A DNA stretch of 64,000 nucleotides from Numida meleagris (lineage: Eukaryota > Chordata > Aves > Galliformes > Numididae). The notes beneath the pieces are model-generated. The model saw nothing but the letters and a program-made list of their open reading frames with translations, had not been told where the DNA came from and ran no database searches. The stretch lies in the NCBI RefSeq assembly GCF_002078875.1, contig NC_034411.1, forward strand, positions 54,840,486 through 54,904,485. The letters run 5' to 3'. The position numbers were made by a program, and so were the translations under genes. Below are positions 1 to 13,400 of the stretch, in pieces (positions within the stretch are counted from its first letter, which is position 1; each line of letters begins with the position of its first letter).

Positions 1-1373
1 CAGACCAGAAGAGCAATTGTTTTCAAATGTCACAAAAAATACCTTCTAACCCCAGCACTGTTTTTAAGGAGGTAAAGAGGCCTAAAATAATATATATTTT
101 TAAGTAATAATGATATCTGACTACGTGACATTTATTTTTTTGGTCACGCTTACTTGCCAGGATTACATAGCCACCAGTGACAGTCAAACTGTGTTTTTTG
201 TACACTCTCCCACATAACTAAGTGCTCTTATTTTCCTTGTACAGCTCTAACTGGTCTTGAACATAGAGTGCATATAACTGGTCTCAGAGGTATATTTTAG
301 AAATTCTGCTGGTGTGTTTTGAGTCTTGGGGAAAAGGCAAAAATTTGTAAGAGCTGAGGCTGCTGTCTTTCTCAGCATGTTCTCTCAGTGCCATAAAGAT
401 GTGGTATGGGACAACTGGGGCCCTGCCCTCGTGTCTGAGATATTATGCCTTGGCTATACATCTGATGACACAAACCCACATCCTGCAAGTTGCTTCTGTT
501 GCTGTGAAAGCATCAAAGTCAAAGACATTTCACCGGCTTAAACTGACATTGGCCAAAAATTAACTTCTATTTGTCCTTGTTTGTTAGTATTATGGACTAA
601 CTGTACTAGGTACCAGCCCAAATGTCGCTTAATTCTGTACTGCAGAATTTTTAACTGAATTGAGTACTTCATAGTGTGCTCTTCCAGAATTTGTGCTGCT
701 TGCCTGAGGCTCTCAGGCTGCTGTGAACAAAGAATTTAGCAGTGATTAAACTCTGCTGCACCCTGCCCGTGTTGTAGCACAGCATGACCTTGCCTATGCA
801 GATAGAGCCAAATAGTGCAATTACTGTGTTTAAAAAAAGCCCTGCATGACTGAGCTCTCTGCAGGGGTCTGAAGCATTTGCAATAGGTTCTAGCAGAGCA
901 TTGGCTTGCCTACTTTGTTCCTGTAAGCCGTGTGAGGGGGGCTTGCCATGCTGGGGAACCGCTTTTGAACTCTCTGCATTTGTACGCAAAAGAGTGCGTC
1001 ATGTTTGGGAAACTTGGAGGGTGAGACTCCTGTAGGAGTTGTAGTGAGAGTCTGAACAGTGAGATAAAACACAGAGGCTCATGGGATGATTCAAGGCCAG
1101 GCTGGATGAAGCCCTGGGCAGCCTTATCTAGTGCCTGATTTAGAGGGTGGCAACCCTGCCTGCGGTGGAACTAGATGATCCCTTCCAACCCAAGCCAATC
1201 TGTGATTTTGATGCACTGGAGCCCTGGCGTGATTTGGGCTTGGAAATGCTAAGGCTGGGTTCCTCTGTGAAATCTAAGAGCTGAGGTGCAGCACACCGCA
1301 AGAGGATTCGAGGCCCAAGGCAGGCTGCCTCCACGTAGCAGCTCTGCGTCCCAAGCAGGGGGCAGGGGCTGAC
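1..1373 (-). other. PDE7B intron after exon I (incomplete)
   Basis: This is intronic sequence downstream of exon I. The only recognisable feature is a CR1 tail at 1087-1210. Several short open frames occur on both strands, but none resembles the conserved PDE7B C-terminus (the QIGFM and EPLF region), so that exon must lie further left. Confidence 0.75.
1087..1210 (+). mobile_element. CR1 LINE 3' fragment
   Basis: This is a short CR1 tail containing CAAGGCCAGGCTGGATGAAG, then a degraded CCTGGGCAGCC, GATGATCCCTTCCAACCCAA and a degraded terminal TCTGTGATT. It is 5' truncated, typical of avian CR1, and lies antisense to PDE7B. Confidence 0.85.
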
Positions 1374-1470
1374 CTTGCCGGTAGAACTCCTCACAAACCC
1401 GCTCGCTCCACTGCTTGCTCAGCTCCCACAGCCGGCAGGGGTTGCAGATATCAGCGCACTTGAGCGCAAT
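1374..1470 (-). CDS. PDE7B: PDE7B exon I (third metal-ligand helix)
   Basis: This exon is 97 nt, 32 codons plus one base. It reads [20 protein letters not shown] and then [12 protein letters not shown]. The Asp of KCADICNP is the conserved metal ligand of PDE catalytic domains. The acceptor is CTTCACTTTCAG. The donor is CAAG followed by GTCAGC, weaker than the other donors in this gene. It is the last exon in the window; the C-terminal exon(s) were not found in positions 1-1373. Confidence 0.96.
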
Positions 1471-4400
1471 CTGAAAGTGAAGGAGAAAAGCAGTGGTGAG
1501 AAAAGAGATTATTATCCAGTCGTGCTTCAGTAGTAAATCTGCAGTCATGAAACTCCCGGGCCTCACCAGCAGGAAGGGTTAAGACCACCTGTTGGGCATT
1601 GCGTCTCACTCAAATATGCCTTTTGAGGAAAGCGCATTTACTTCAGCTGCAAACAAACCTTTCATTCAGCCCTCTGGCTTACTGCAGTGAGAACAAGAGG
1701 AGGGCCAAATTCCAAGATGGCAAAGTCTTCTGGATATTCCCTGCTAGGAGCAAGCCAAGACAAGCTGCAGGCTAGCTCCTGCTGATTGCCTGGCTCAGCT
1801 CCATGAGCGATGCTGAGGGAAGGACGAGCCAAGCCGGTGTGAGACCACGCGGGCGTCGCTTCCCTGTGGTCTGAGTGACCTCTCATCTCACTTTAGTTAC
1901 ACTTCATTTTAATGTCTGCGTGTTTTCCTTTACAATGCTCAGCACAGGGCTCTGTGCATCGCCTCTGGCTTCGTTTCACTTAGCTAACCAGTGCTATTAT
2001 GTGCTTTGCAGGGGAATGAGTACAGCAGGGCAAGAGATTTTTACAATCAAGTAACTGCTTCAGAAAAGTGAGCTATGTAATGGTCTGTCTGTCTTACACC
2101 TTAGAACAAGGTGCTGTGAGCCTCGCTTCTTCCTAGACAGACTGAACACAGTCAGTCAGCTTGACAGAGGGCAGAATTCATCTGGCACTGAGAGAGGAAA
2201 ACAGAAGTGTTTCCTGTATAAATTCAGATCTGTTAACCAGAGGAGGGAGGTCTCCAAGTCTCTTTTCTCTCTGGATTAAATTGATTAGCCTTAATGTTAC
2301 TGTGTATTAAAACAACATTGCCAACATTCTTTAACCTATCCTAATCAGTGAAGGCTTCTTGTTTTTTTTTTCCTTCTTCCACAAATAATCCTCCAACTAA
2401 GCAAATATCACCAGGCCTCTGCCCTATTTTCTATCTATCTACAAGGAAGTGCATAAGGAATTTTTTTGCTGTAGTTGAGATCTGTAATCCCTGTGCCTCG
2501 GCATTTGCACAACTTTCTTGCCTAATCTATCCAGAAATATGATAAACCCATCCACGGGCTGTGCAGGAATCTGACAGAAGACCATGTTTCATGGAGGACA
2601 GACGAGAAGATAGCTGCATTTCCCACACTTCTGGAGGGGTAAGAAGCAAAAGATCAGCACTTATTTCCTTGCAGCTGTCACCTTTCCCGTAACCTCAACA
2701 GAGTGGAAATGTGTAGATGTTTGTTTTGTAAACGACAATGATTAAACTCTTTTATGTATTTAAGAAGGAAATTGATGCCGTTTCTCCACAGAAGCATGTA
2801 TATACAGCTACTTTAATCACAATAACGCGTTAATAGGTAGAGGTTTATTCTGAGGAGTCTGTTAATGACTGAAGCTTAGCTGGAAGAATCAGTTTGAATG
2901 TTTGATTTTTAAATAAAACATGGTTTCTTCATTAGATGGAAATATTCAGTAGAGAAACACCTGCTGCCATGGCAACAGCTGTCTCTGCAGAGGCAGTTTA
3001 TGAACATCAGTCACAGGAACAGCACTTGGACACCTGATGTCAGGTTGTCTTGGGAAGAACACTGAGGAGGGGGCACTTCTGCCCATCACTACAAAATAAC
3101 ACCAGCAAAGTGATATTTGCCACAAGGAGAATAAAATCAAGGCGTTACCTGGAAAGAGATGTGGTGGTCTAGAAATAATTAGTTGCTTATCATCATTTCT
3201 GAGCATGTGACACTGTCTGCTACATTCCCAGCTTTTTAACTCAAGGTGATCACATAAAGTAATACTAGAGGCACCTTAAGCTTTTCTGACATGCCAGGTG
3301 GTGGAAGAAGAGTTTACAGTGATAGGCAAGGTGATGCTGTTGGTCAGACACACTATCCCACACTATTCTAATGTGTATTAGGAAGTATCGTGACTTGAAA
3401 AACAAATAAGAAAACAATAGTGGAAACAAATCTTTAAAAGTTACCTGAAGCATAAAATGTCTGTCTCGTGCATCCTCCAGTCTCAAATCCTGATTGTCAA
3501 GGTGAGACTTCAGACGAATCAAAAACTCATTCTGTCTGTTGATGTCTGTTGCCAAGATCAGGGAGCCTAACTGCTGTTCGATGTCCTGTCTGCAATTAAG
3601 GAAAATAAGCCCCATCAGTCATGGAACCATTGGATACTAATAGCTCTAAACAACCTGCTATAAACCACAGCTAGCATAAAGCTTCCTTGTTCTTTATGGA
3701 GCCAATCTGATCTGACTGGTCATTTTCTGGTGGGGTTGTTAAGGTACCACTTGCTCTAGCTGCCTAAATGGCTTCAGCATGAAGGGATAATGTGGAAGAA
3801 AAATGCTTGTTTGTGTAGGTGGTTGTGAAAGCTTCCAGAAAGTGCTATGAAAGGGAAAAATCAATAGCATGGTGCATCTAGAAAAATGCTCATGTCTTAC
3901 TCCATCTGGTCTGAGCTGGGTGCTGAATAATGCAGCTTTAAAGTAGGACTGAACAGAAGTTGTCGGTTTGACGAGAAGGATTTCTGAAGGGGTACAGAGC
4001 TTACTGCTTCCAGGTAACCTGTTCATATTCCTGGCAAGGTCACTTGTGATTAAACCTTAGCATTGCAGGGTATTCACTGGCTCAATCTCCATTCCTTGGT
4101 AAGAGCAGCAGGACATTCAGCCTACTCCAGACATGCCCAACCCACGGCCTGCAGGCCGCATGCAGCCCAGCACAGCTCACACTGCAGCCGCCCCCTGCCC
4201 CACGCCATCATGGCAGCGGCCCAGCCCCTCAGCACCAACTGAACATCAGTGCATCGATGGGGGCACAGTGCAGTGCCAGCTCACAGTGATGGCAGATACT
4301 TTTATGGATTTTGATACACTGGCTAGACACAGTCCTGTGAACAGCAAAAATATGCAGCTGTGCTTTCTGTTTTGATAAAGGAATTTCAGAACAGGTTATA

Positions 4401-7400
4401 AAAGTGCCAAAAAAAATCATCAATTTTTTGGTTTATTTGTAACTCCATTTTCAGTCCACATAAATACGTTACTTGTGAATTTTCAAATGGAATGTGTAGA
4501 GCTGCAATCCAAAATCTTTACCAGATTTTTATAAGCCCTCTCTTACCAGAGAGAAATACTCCTCACTTCACAGTTATACCTTATTTGTGTCATCGCGTTT
4601 TGGCAGTACGTACATTTGTGAACAACCATTCTGAAGGATGAAGCACAGGAAGAATAAAATTTCATCAACAGTCTGTGATGAATACCTTGAGAGCTCACTG
4701 AGAACTGCAGCAACTGCCATTGAACTGGACTGATGCATTAATTTCACAAAAACAAGGTCATATATCCCACTAGTTTTATGGTTTTGTTGCTTTTGTATAT
4801 GTTTTAACAAAAACATTAAAAATTAAAATAAGTTTTGTTACTTTACATACATTAATTATATCATATATTTTATGAGGGTTGCTCTGAAAGTAATGTCTCC
4901 TGTTTTATTACAGTGGTCCACAACATCAGAAGCAGATGTTGGTGGCATGGTAGTAGAGGCTGAACCTTCCCAACAAGATTCCCTTACATGTTGTTGCAGA
5001 GCGACAGATGGCAGCAGAGGGACAGTCTGACAGAATGGCATGAAGAAATGTGTGTCACTGAACTACTCCATGTGGAAACAGTGGCACCCACTGACATTTA
5101 CTGATGCTTGCTGAATGTTGATGGTGACCAAACAGTGGATGTGAGCACAGTGAGGCAGTGGGTGGTGCATTTCAGCAGTGGCAACAGTGACAGTGGGTCA
5201 CCTCCGCTGGTGCAGATTTTTATGAGCACAGCATGCAGGCTCTTATTCATCGCTGGTGAAAATGCACAGCTAATGGAGGTTACTGTGTTGAAAAAGAATG
5301 CTTTGTAGTTGAGAATTTGCTCTATTAAATAGTGTTGTTGTAATTGTTCTACTGGTTGTAGTTTCCACGGAAATAATTAGGAGGCATTACTTTTGGAGCA
5401 ACTTTTGTAGATGTGCCCCTAGATACCTCCTTTTCACTCAGTGCAGCCCAGGCAACCCAAAAGGTTAGACAGCCTACTCTGAAGTCTGGCCTCTCTGTCC
5501 ATGTCCTTTGAAGAAGAATGAAGGAAGCAAAGAATTAATCTCAGAGATGCGATTTCTCTAGCTGACACTTACGTCACCTCCTTGGGCAGATGAGCGAGGA
5601 GCCGTGATTCTCGAAGCATGCCTATCGTAGATCTCCAGTGATGATTTTCTAGCACTGAAACATTCTGGCAGGAACGAAAGGGATACATGCAAGGATTAGG
5701 CAGGTACATATGATAAAGTTACACATCTGTCATATCACATGATGCCTCGACTTGGCTGAAAATTGTTTGCTGTAACAAAACTAAAGACATAATTGCTCTG
5801 AAAATCTGCTTTTTAGCCACCTTTCGGGTTTGAAGAATCGGTCTGGATTTCTAGAGTTAAGGACATTGTGCTCCTAGGTATCCCAGCCAAGATCGGCCCT
5901 ATAGTCCTGCATTTTTGATTCCTGCTGTCAACAGAGGAGTTAATCTCATCTGAGTATGAGGTAGTTTATGTTCTAACAGATTTATTAACAAATGAATTAA
6001 ATCATGACTACAAAATCTAATTTGGCTTTTGGTCCTACGCTGACTTCTCAGTTTTTACAGTTTGAATGCAGAGTAGACAAGAAAAAGAAAACCAAACTGC
6101 TAAACTTCTCCTGGAGTCGACTGGAAGCTCCCAGCAGCTGATCAGTGAAAGCAAGATAATACCAGCATCACTGCGCACTGCAGGCACCAGCAATGTAGTC
6201 TACAGTTTGTTTCCAACAACCCAACAAAACATCCTCCAATGAACTAAACACAGCAGAGCACACATTGCAGAACTGTCTGTCACTCAACAATAGGGACAGT
6301 TTTGGGGAGTCATAGCATCTTTTGGAAACTAGTTAGTGGCTTTTTCAGTAGACGGACACTAGATTAAAGAAAAAAAAACAACAACACAAAAAGTGCATGC
6401 CACAACCTAACCTTTTGGGCAGGCAGAACAACAAGGACTCCAACCTGTCACTGTCCACTAAAGTATAGGGGCCAGTATCCCTCTCTCTGGCCACTGTTAA
6501 TCTTTGGTCCCCTTCTGCAGTCATACAACTGAGACGTAGCTATGCAAATGTGAGAGCACAAATCTGATAGATTTGCCATTACAATATTTTCTGCAGTTTG
6601 TTCTGATGTTTTTGAATTCACATTTACTGCTTATATTTTGGTATATATTTTTTGCTTCCCTAATAGAAATCGGATAACTGGGGAAAAACAACAAAGAAAC
6701 AACAGCTTTCCAACCATAAGAAATCAGAACAAGCTATGAAGCTAAGAACAAGTCTAATGACTTTTGACAGCAATTCTGTTCATCAGCCAACTCAAATATC
6801 CTTCTTCTCTTCTTGCCTAAATACATCAGGATGGGCTTTTGCAACCCTGTACTCTGGCCAAGGAAAAATAAGGGACTATAGTAGGATGCAACTTTTTTTT
6901 TCTTCTTTTTTTCCCCTTCCGTCATCTCCCTGATCTCAGTGCTGAATCCTGGTCCCTGCGGTTTCTCCAGGTTCCCAGGCTGCCACCATGCTACCCCTAC
7001 AGTAAAATGCCTGTCACCCTCGGGAGGGCTGATGTGTGCTGCAGACAGTGACCGTGTGCACAGGTTCCCACCTGCTGCATCCAGCCCCACAGATTTCTCC
7101 CAGCGTAGGTCCCCCAGAGAGCACCCCATGCCTCCCAGAGCTACAGCTGGATTGAGCTAAACCATTGCTAGTGGGTTGTCTGCATTTCTCCTCTGTCATA
7201 TTATCAGCATGAATATGTAAAGATTTCTTGGTCAAGAACGCAGAGCAAGCATGTCTGTGAAAAGATTACGCTAGCTGAATTAAAATATAGAATAAAGTTA
7301 ATTTCAAACACTGTAGCTTCATGTGTTAAGTAAGTGCTTATCTTCTTGTATTTATTGTGAGATTTCTCCCTTCTGTACTCCTGCCTGCCCTCAGCTACAA

Positions 7401-10400
7401 GCAGAACCCTAACAGAAGTGTTTTGCATTTTGTTTTTGTCTCCGCACCTTTTGGCAGTGTCGGCTCCCATCCACCTCACAGAGCAGAGCACACTGTGGGG
7501 CCCGCTGTCCACCCTGTCACACCTCGGTTCCCCCTCTACAGCATTGCTCATTCTTATCAAACAAATGCTTTACCGGCATGGAAAGAGGCTCTTTTCTCTC
7601 TGACTGGCTCACAGCTGAGTTTGAAAGACTGTCAGTCTCTGCTCTGCTACTACTTACACTTACTGTGCTGGCATGGAGTGCTCCTGAGCTCTGTATAGAA
7701 ACCTGCTTGCCTGACACTTGGTCACACTGAAGGCGAGCCAGAGCACGACTGAGCATGTAAGCATCCAAGCACAACCTCGCATCCAACTAATAGTTACTCA
7801 AAGGAAAAAAAGTTGGGTATCCAATCGAGATTTCCATTTCTGTAAATCCCCGCTCTTTGCCTGCTGCTATTTGAGAACTTAAAGCCAGTACAGCATCTAG
7901 TACCCCATATTTGAAGTACAGGGAGCTGGGAAAAGGAAAGGCCAAGTTAACTAGTGACAAGTGAGCACGAAGTCATATGACTCCCCTGTTAAATGCAGGC
8001 AGCCAGAATCCCTGAAGCTGTTGCCAACAATTAGGAGTCAGCTCTTCCATCTAGGAACACTCTACTGTCTTATTAAGCCTAATTGCCATTAGTTATCTGA
8101 TCACTTAGGCTGGAGGGGAGATTACCCATGCAGGGAAAAAATCCATGTGACGGCCTGCAGACTGGCGTTTTCAGCTCTGATCTCCAGAGAGATTGCTTTC
8201 TTACACTTCTATTTTTTGAAAAATTAACAGTAGCACAGATTTATTTTAAAAGTGGAATGTTAGGAAGTCTCTGTTCACATCAACTGCCTAAAACTAGAGG
8301 ATTGCCATAACACAAACTTCAGGACTATGGCAAAATCTCCAATCTGCAACAGAGCCAGTCACAAAACTTGGAGTCTCTGAGCATCGACGTGTTCTGGCTG
8401 GGGATCCCATGGCCCAGCTTGTTCCTGTGTCTCAGGGCACAAGGACAACTGAATCCTAACACAACCAATTGCGTAACATTAAACCCAAAAGTCTGGGTAG
8501 GGCAAAACAAGAGAGAACCTCCTGACAAGTACTAAGCAAGTCACAGCAAACTCCTGATTTCCATCTGTACAGAAACACACACAGCTATTAGTGAGTCTTC
8601 CTCAGTTAGATTAATTTCTAACTTAGGATATTCTATTTCTGGTACCTTCTTACAAAGGTTGAAGTTGACTCTTCTGAAGGATAGAAATCACTACAATCAC
8701 CATTTAATTACTAGGAATTACATTTAGTGCAACCAAAATGAGTTATGGCATTGCTCAAGTGTACACATACAGAGATGTGCATATACTATACATGCAAATA
8801 CACATGCAAGCAAAGATAGCTTGTTTATACATAAATGACAATTGTAGACAAAATTCAGTGCTACAGTAATTGACACGGGCCAAAAATTTAAATATGTTCA
8901 GAAAAGACCACAGAAAACAGTGGAAGACGGGTTAATTGATGGGTTCATTGATGGTCATTGAACCATCAATGAGCTGTGCTTTTGTTTCAGGGAGTCTTCT
9001 ACTATTGCTTGTTGGAGCTGAGAGTATAAATACCAGGTGAGAGACAATGCTGTACTTATCCCAGGCTTCTGTCTCTCTCCGAGACCTTTTACTGGTTGCG
9101 GTCAGGAAACTGGTCTAGACAGCCTGTGGCATGACCTATGGTGGCTGCTTTTAAGCCCTTTCCTTATATCTCTAGGCATGTTTGTGTAAATATCTACTTT
9201 TCATTTGGTTTCCTCTATCTTCTGGTTTTTTTTTTTCTTTTTTTTTTTAAGTTGCTGCATTCATTAGTTGTTCCATTTTCCTAGAGTCATGTGAAGCAAA
9301 AGCTTCCTTTAACATAATGCCAATTTAAGATATCTTTGCTGTTCACTTGCTTGCTCAAGGAAAAAGAAATACAAACTGACACCATTTTACAAATTATCAA
9401 CCTGGTAAGTGCTTTTACCTGGTACAGGCTGGCAAGGTGGTGTTTCGTTTTGATCAAAAACGGCTGGTTGACCCCTGGATGATCCACATCATGAGCTGCA
9501 GCAGCCAGCAGTCCAAGCATGATGTCCGATGGGGTGAGGAAGTTGGCAAGCTGAATCACACATTAATCATAACAAGAAAGCAAACAGTAAACACTTCCCC
9601 CAGCCCCATCCCCCCTTTTGGCAGACAAACAAACCAGCTGACTACATGGAACTGCTCAGTTTTGTAGGAGAGTGCACAGACATCAAGAACAGAATAAACT
9701 AATAAACTGTGAACAACCTTTTTGAGGTGATTATTGAACAAATATCTACAAAGAATATCAGACTATATTAATGTTACTCCAATCTGTATTTCTATTTCTT
9801 ATCTCTTTATTGTTTATGGCTATATATGGACCGTTATACACATGTTTGAGCTTAATCTAAGAGATTCAATGTAAAATAGTAACTATACCAGCACATTGAT
9901 GTGTATTAGTATCCACACTAAGGGCCCTGCCTCACTCATTATTTAGCAACACCAACAACACATCATGCTTCATTTTTCTAGTAGAGCATTACCCTGTAAA
10001 ATGCAGATTTTACAGATTTTTGAAATTTTAAAATGGGTCATTAGATAATCTCAGTTCAATTGCTGGTATTTTCTAAGAGAATATTATTTCATTTTCCAAC
10101 TTCAGGCATACAAGTCTGAAAAACCACCCAGATTTTTTTCTACTATAGTTTATTATTCAGAAACAAATTGTGTTGTCACTGGAAAAAAAAATTGGAAGAC
10201 TTAGTATCTTATGCTCCTGAGAGTGAGTTAGTTATTACCAGCCTGATGAGCGTGTGCAGTCTCTGATATGAAAGAAGCATGCTGTGATGAGGAATTAACA
10301 AGTTTTGTACAGATATGGATGCTGGCTTTCCTCTGCACTTTTTGTCAGGAGAGACTTGCAGATCTTGCAGGAAATGGAAGTGCAGGAAAACTGAGGTTTG

Positions 10401-13400
10401 CTGCTATCCTCACGATTTCTATATTGTGGTCTAACCATTTGCTAATTCTAGCATAACTTTGTTTTGTTTAAGTCAAATCAGGAAAAATTAGTTATGCTCT
10501 TATACTGTAGCTCAGCATTATTAGGGGGCCAACAAAAAAGCTAGGGAGGGACTTTTTATAAGGGCATGTAGTGACAGGACAAGGGGAAATGGTTTTAAAC
10601 TGGAAGAGGGTGGATTTAGACTAGATATTAGGAAGAAATTCTTTACTGTGAGGGTGGTGAGACACCAGAAAAGGTTGCCTAGCGAGGCTGTGGATGCCCC
10701 CTCCCTGGAAGCACTCAAGGCCAGGCTGGATGGGGCTTTGAGCAACCTGGTCTAGAGGGAGGCGTTCCAGCCCATAGCACGGGGGTTGGAACTGGGTGAT
10801 CTTAAAGGTCCCTTCGAACCCAAACCATTCTATGATTCTATGATTATAGTATTAAATTGCCTTCCAATATTGCATTAAACATCATCATTGTCTAACACTC
10901 TCATTTTGTGAGGGCTTACTGCAACATTTAAGAAGCTGCTGCTGGCTCATGTAGGGGATACCCTTGCAACAACCCCAGTCAAAGGGACTGTATGCCCACT
11001 TTTAGTGTTTCACTGCCAAATTTAGTATGCTGAAATATTGATGTGAGGGCTGATGCCCTGAAGTGACTTCAAGTTTGCAATCATTTTCTGCTATCTAAAA
11101 AATAGTGCTTTTTTTAAAGTTTTTTTTTTTTTTTTAAATCCTGGGAATACAATTTGAGCATTATCTGAAAGCAACATCAGTGTGAAAGGCTGTCCTTACC
11201 TTGGGCTCCCTTAGATAGCAATGCATAGCTTGTGTGACGTCAGCAGCATGGACAGCATTGTGATAAGGGTTCTGGCTGTGATAATCTTCTTGAACCATAA
11301 CTGGGAAACAAAACAGAAAACAAAGATCCTTTTGTCTCTGAATTCCATAGTCACAACCAGGAACAGGGTTTAAAATACAATTTGAAGTTTTGCAGTCAGC
11401 TGCCCAAAGAGTTTCTTCAAATACCTGTAGCTTACTTAGACTGGTGCTCTCATTGCGAAAAAAAAAATGCATGAAAGGATTTGTGAGGCCCATGGGGATA
11501 CACTCAGTGTAGTTCATAAATCAACTCTTTCTTGCCTTAGTGAAGGCTCTCATTCAGGAGTAAAATAAATAAGGAAGAAAGGCAAATTTATCCACAACGG
11601 AGTGTAATTATTTAGGCTGCTGTCAGGGGGGAGTAATATGTCATTACGGCAGTACTGCCTGATTTACAGCAGCAGGAGGAGAGGCCCTGACATGCTGGCA
11701 CCATTTGCTGTTTGAGGACTACAGTCCAAGGCATTCCTACAGTGAGTCAAAAGATACTGCATTTGCGTATTTAAAGCAAGATCTCCTGTGTCAGCCACAT
11801 CTGTGCTTCCATTTTAAAATACTAGTCCCTCGTTTCAGCTTATGGAGCTGGAATAGTGCCACTTGAATGCTGAGTGCATCCCTGTTAACTCTCATTTGCA
11901 CTAGCACAGAAGACCACTGAGGTTTGTGCTTCAAGTTCATCTGCTCCTTGCAGCAATGCCTGCACCGCCTTGGGGCAACAAAACTCAAATGGTGGAAGTT
12001 GCACGTGCCCCCACCCAAAATGCTCTTCTTCTTACCATCAAATTGGTCAGACAGCTAAAATTACCACAGTGCTTGTCTCCAGCATGGGCCACACCAAAGC
12101 AAATCCCAGCCTACACTTTGTTTTCAGCTCATCTGAAGCTATAGTCAGTAACCCTTTAAACCCTGAGTGCTTCAGCTCTCACAAACTGAATATCCACCTC
12201 GTGTCAGGTCACAGCAGCTAGCACAGCCAGGGAGATCTACCTGTCTCCACACTAGAGGAAAGTCTTCCAGAAGCAACGGTAGTGCATTCTTAAAGAAGAG
12301 ATCCTGCCTTTGAAACTCTGTCTGACACTCTGACAAAACAGCATTCAGCTGCATTCAAAACATGATGCAGAAAGCAATTGATTTTGGCCAATTTCTTCTT
12401 TTGGTTTGCAGACAGCATGGGGCTAATATTTCTGTTGGCAGTAACAGCAGCAGGGGCTTTCATCAACACTGTTCAGTGTAGACAGCTTGATATGATTTGT
12501 TAAATTTTGCACATAAGCTTTTAACTGCCCTGGGTCTCAGTGGTCTATTAGTGAAATAATGTTGCAGTACCACAATTGTATTGTGCATGGGTAGGTCTCG
12601 CAATGCATGCCTGCCTGTGTGGGCCTCCTCTGCCTGCCACATCTCTGCATGACATACATTCTTCTAAATCATCAGTGCAACCGTGGTACTGGGATGCTTA
12701 AGTCCAATACAGAGCCTTTTAAGACTCTCAACTGACTTAACAGGTACTGAATTGAGTCCCCTTGTACCCCAGTAGATATCACAGAAATATTTGAAGTAAT
12801 TGCAACAATGTTGTGATTTTACACAGATATGCAGAACAAGCCGTTGCCTTTTTTGAGGCCCTATTTAAGCTGTAACCTGCATTTAATGATGGTTTGAAGG
12901 TGAGCACTTACCTAAAAACCTATGTAACGTAACCATATCTAGCTGGAAATGGTGAATAAGTCCATGCACATTGAAGAGGTGACAGAGCAGTGTTACGAGA
13001 CTGTTTCCTAAAAGCAGAGAGGAACAACTCTCAGATTGCTTTAACATGTAGTTATCAACCAAACAAGTCTAAAAATGTCGGTAGTTTCCTGTTCATCAGT
13101 TCCTATTACCTTAGTTCCCAACACATCAGCTTAGATGGTATTCATACACTCAAAAATAGCTTATATAAATTATTCTCTTACACAATCAAAACTTGACAGT
13201 ATGTCTGTGTCAGTGGAATGCTATTCTGGTGTTCCATTTTGTCTGCTATTTCAGTTTGACACAGAAGGCCAACTGATCAACTGGATATCTTTGGACAGGA
13301 TTGTTTGTAAACCACACCATCTTCATAATCCAAGTTTCCTCCAGAAATGACAGAAAGAGCAAATGGCTTTTCTGCCACTTTGGCTTGCCATACTGTACAA

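Larger units (their letters stand above)
4128..5471 (+). mobile_element. Composite hAT (Charlie-like) transposon relic carrying a nested mariner
   Basis: The left end begins CAGACATGCCCAACCCACGG and is followed by the palindromic CCTGCAGG and CGCATGCAGCCC seen in vertebrate hAT ends. The right end is the short block after 5409 ending in CCCAAAAGGTTAGACA. An 8-bp direct repeat, GCCTACTC, flanks the element at 4120-4127 and 5472-5479, as expected for a hAT target-site duplication. The interior carries broken hAT transposase (about 4290-4760) and a deleted mariner (4873-5407). The second copy at 24921-25410 has the same two ends. I infer a Charlie-type hAT; the exact right end is uncertain because the second copy extends a few bases further. 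Confidence 0.85.
3590..5572 (-). other. PDE7B intron between exons G and H
   Basis: This is a 1983 bp GT-AG intron, about two thirds of which is the hAT/mariner composite at 4128-5471. The remainder (3590-4119 and 5480-5572) shows nothing recognisable. Confidence 0.88.
5665..9418 (-). other. PDE7B intron between exons F and G
   Basis: This is a 3754 bp GT-AG intron. It holds a purine tract near 6367-6377, pyrimidine tracts at 6892-6916 and 9225-9248, an AT/CA-rich stretch near 8761-8810, and a perfect short hairpin at 8945-8972. No transposon or exon is recognisable, and the 60-130 residue frames at 6734-7786 look like chance. Confidence 0.82.
9551..11199 (-). other. PDE7B intron between exons E and F
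   Basis: This is a 1649 bp GT-AG intron holding a CR1 fragment (10525-10845) and a poly-T tract (11109-11135). Nothing else is recognisable. Confidence 0.88.

Noticed and set aside
1..1373. Search for the last PDE7B exon(s)
   Set aside because: None of the six frames shows the conserved C-terminal segment (QIGFM, EPLF), so no exon is called here.
6734..7786. Cluster of 60-131 codon frames on both strands
   Set aside because: They overlap one another, match no known family and sit in a normal intron of PDE7B; no codon or motif evidence supports them.
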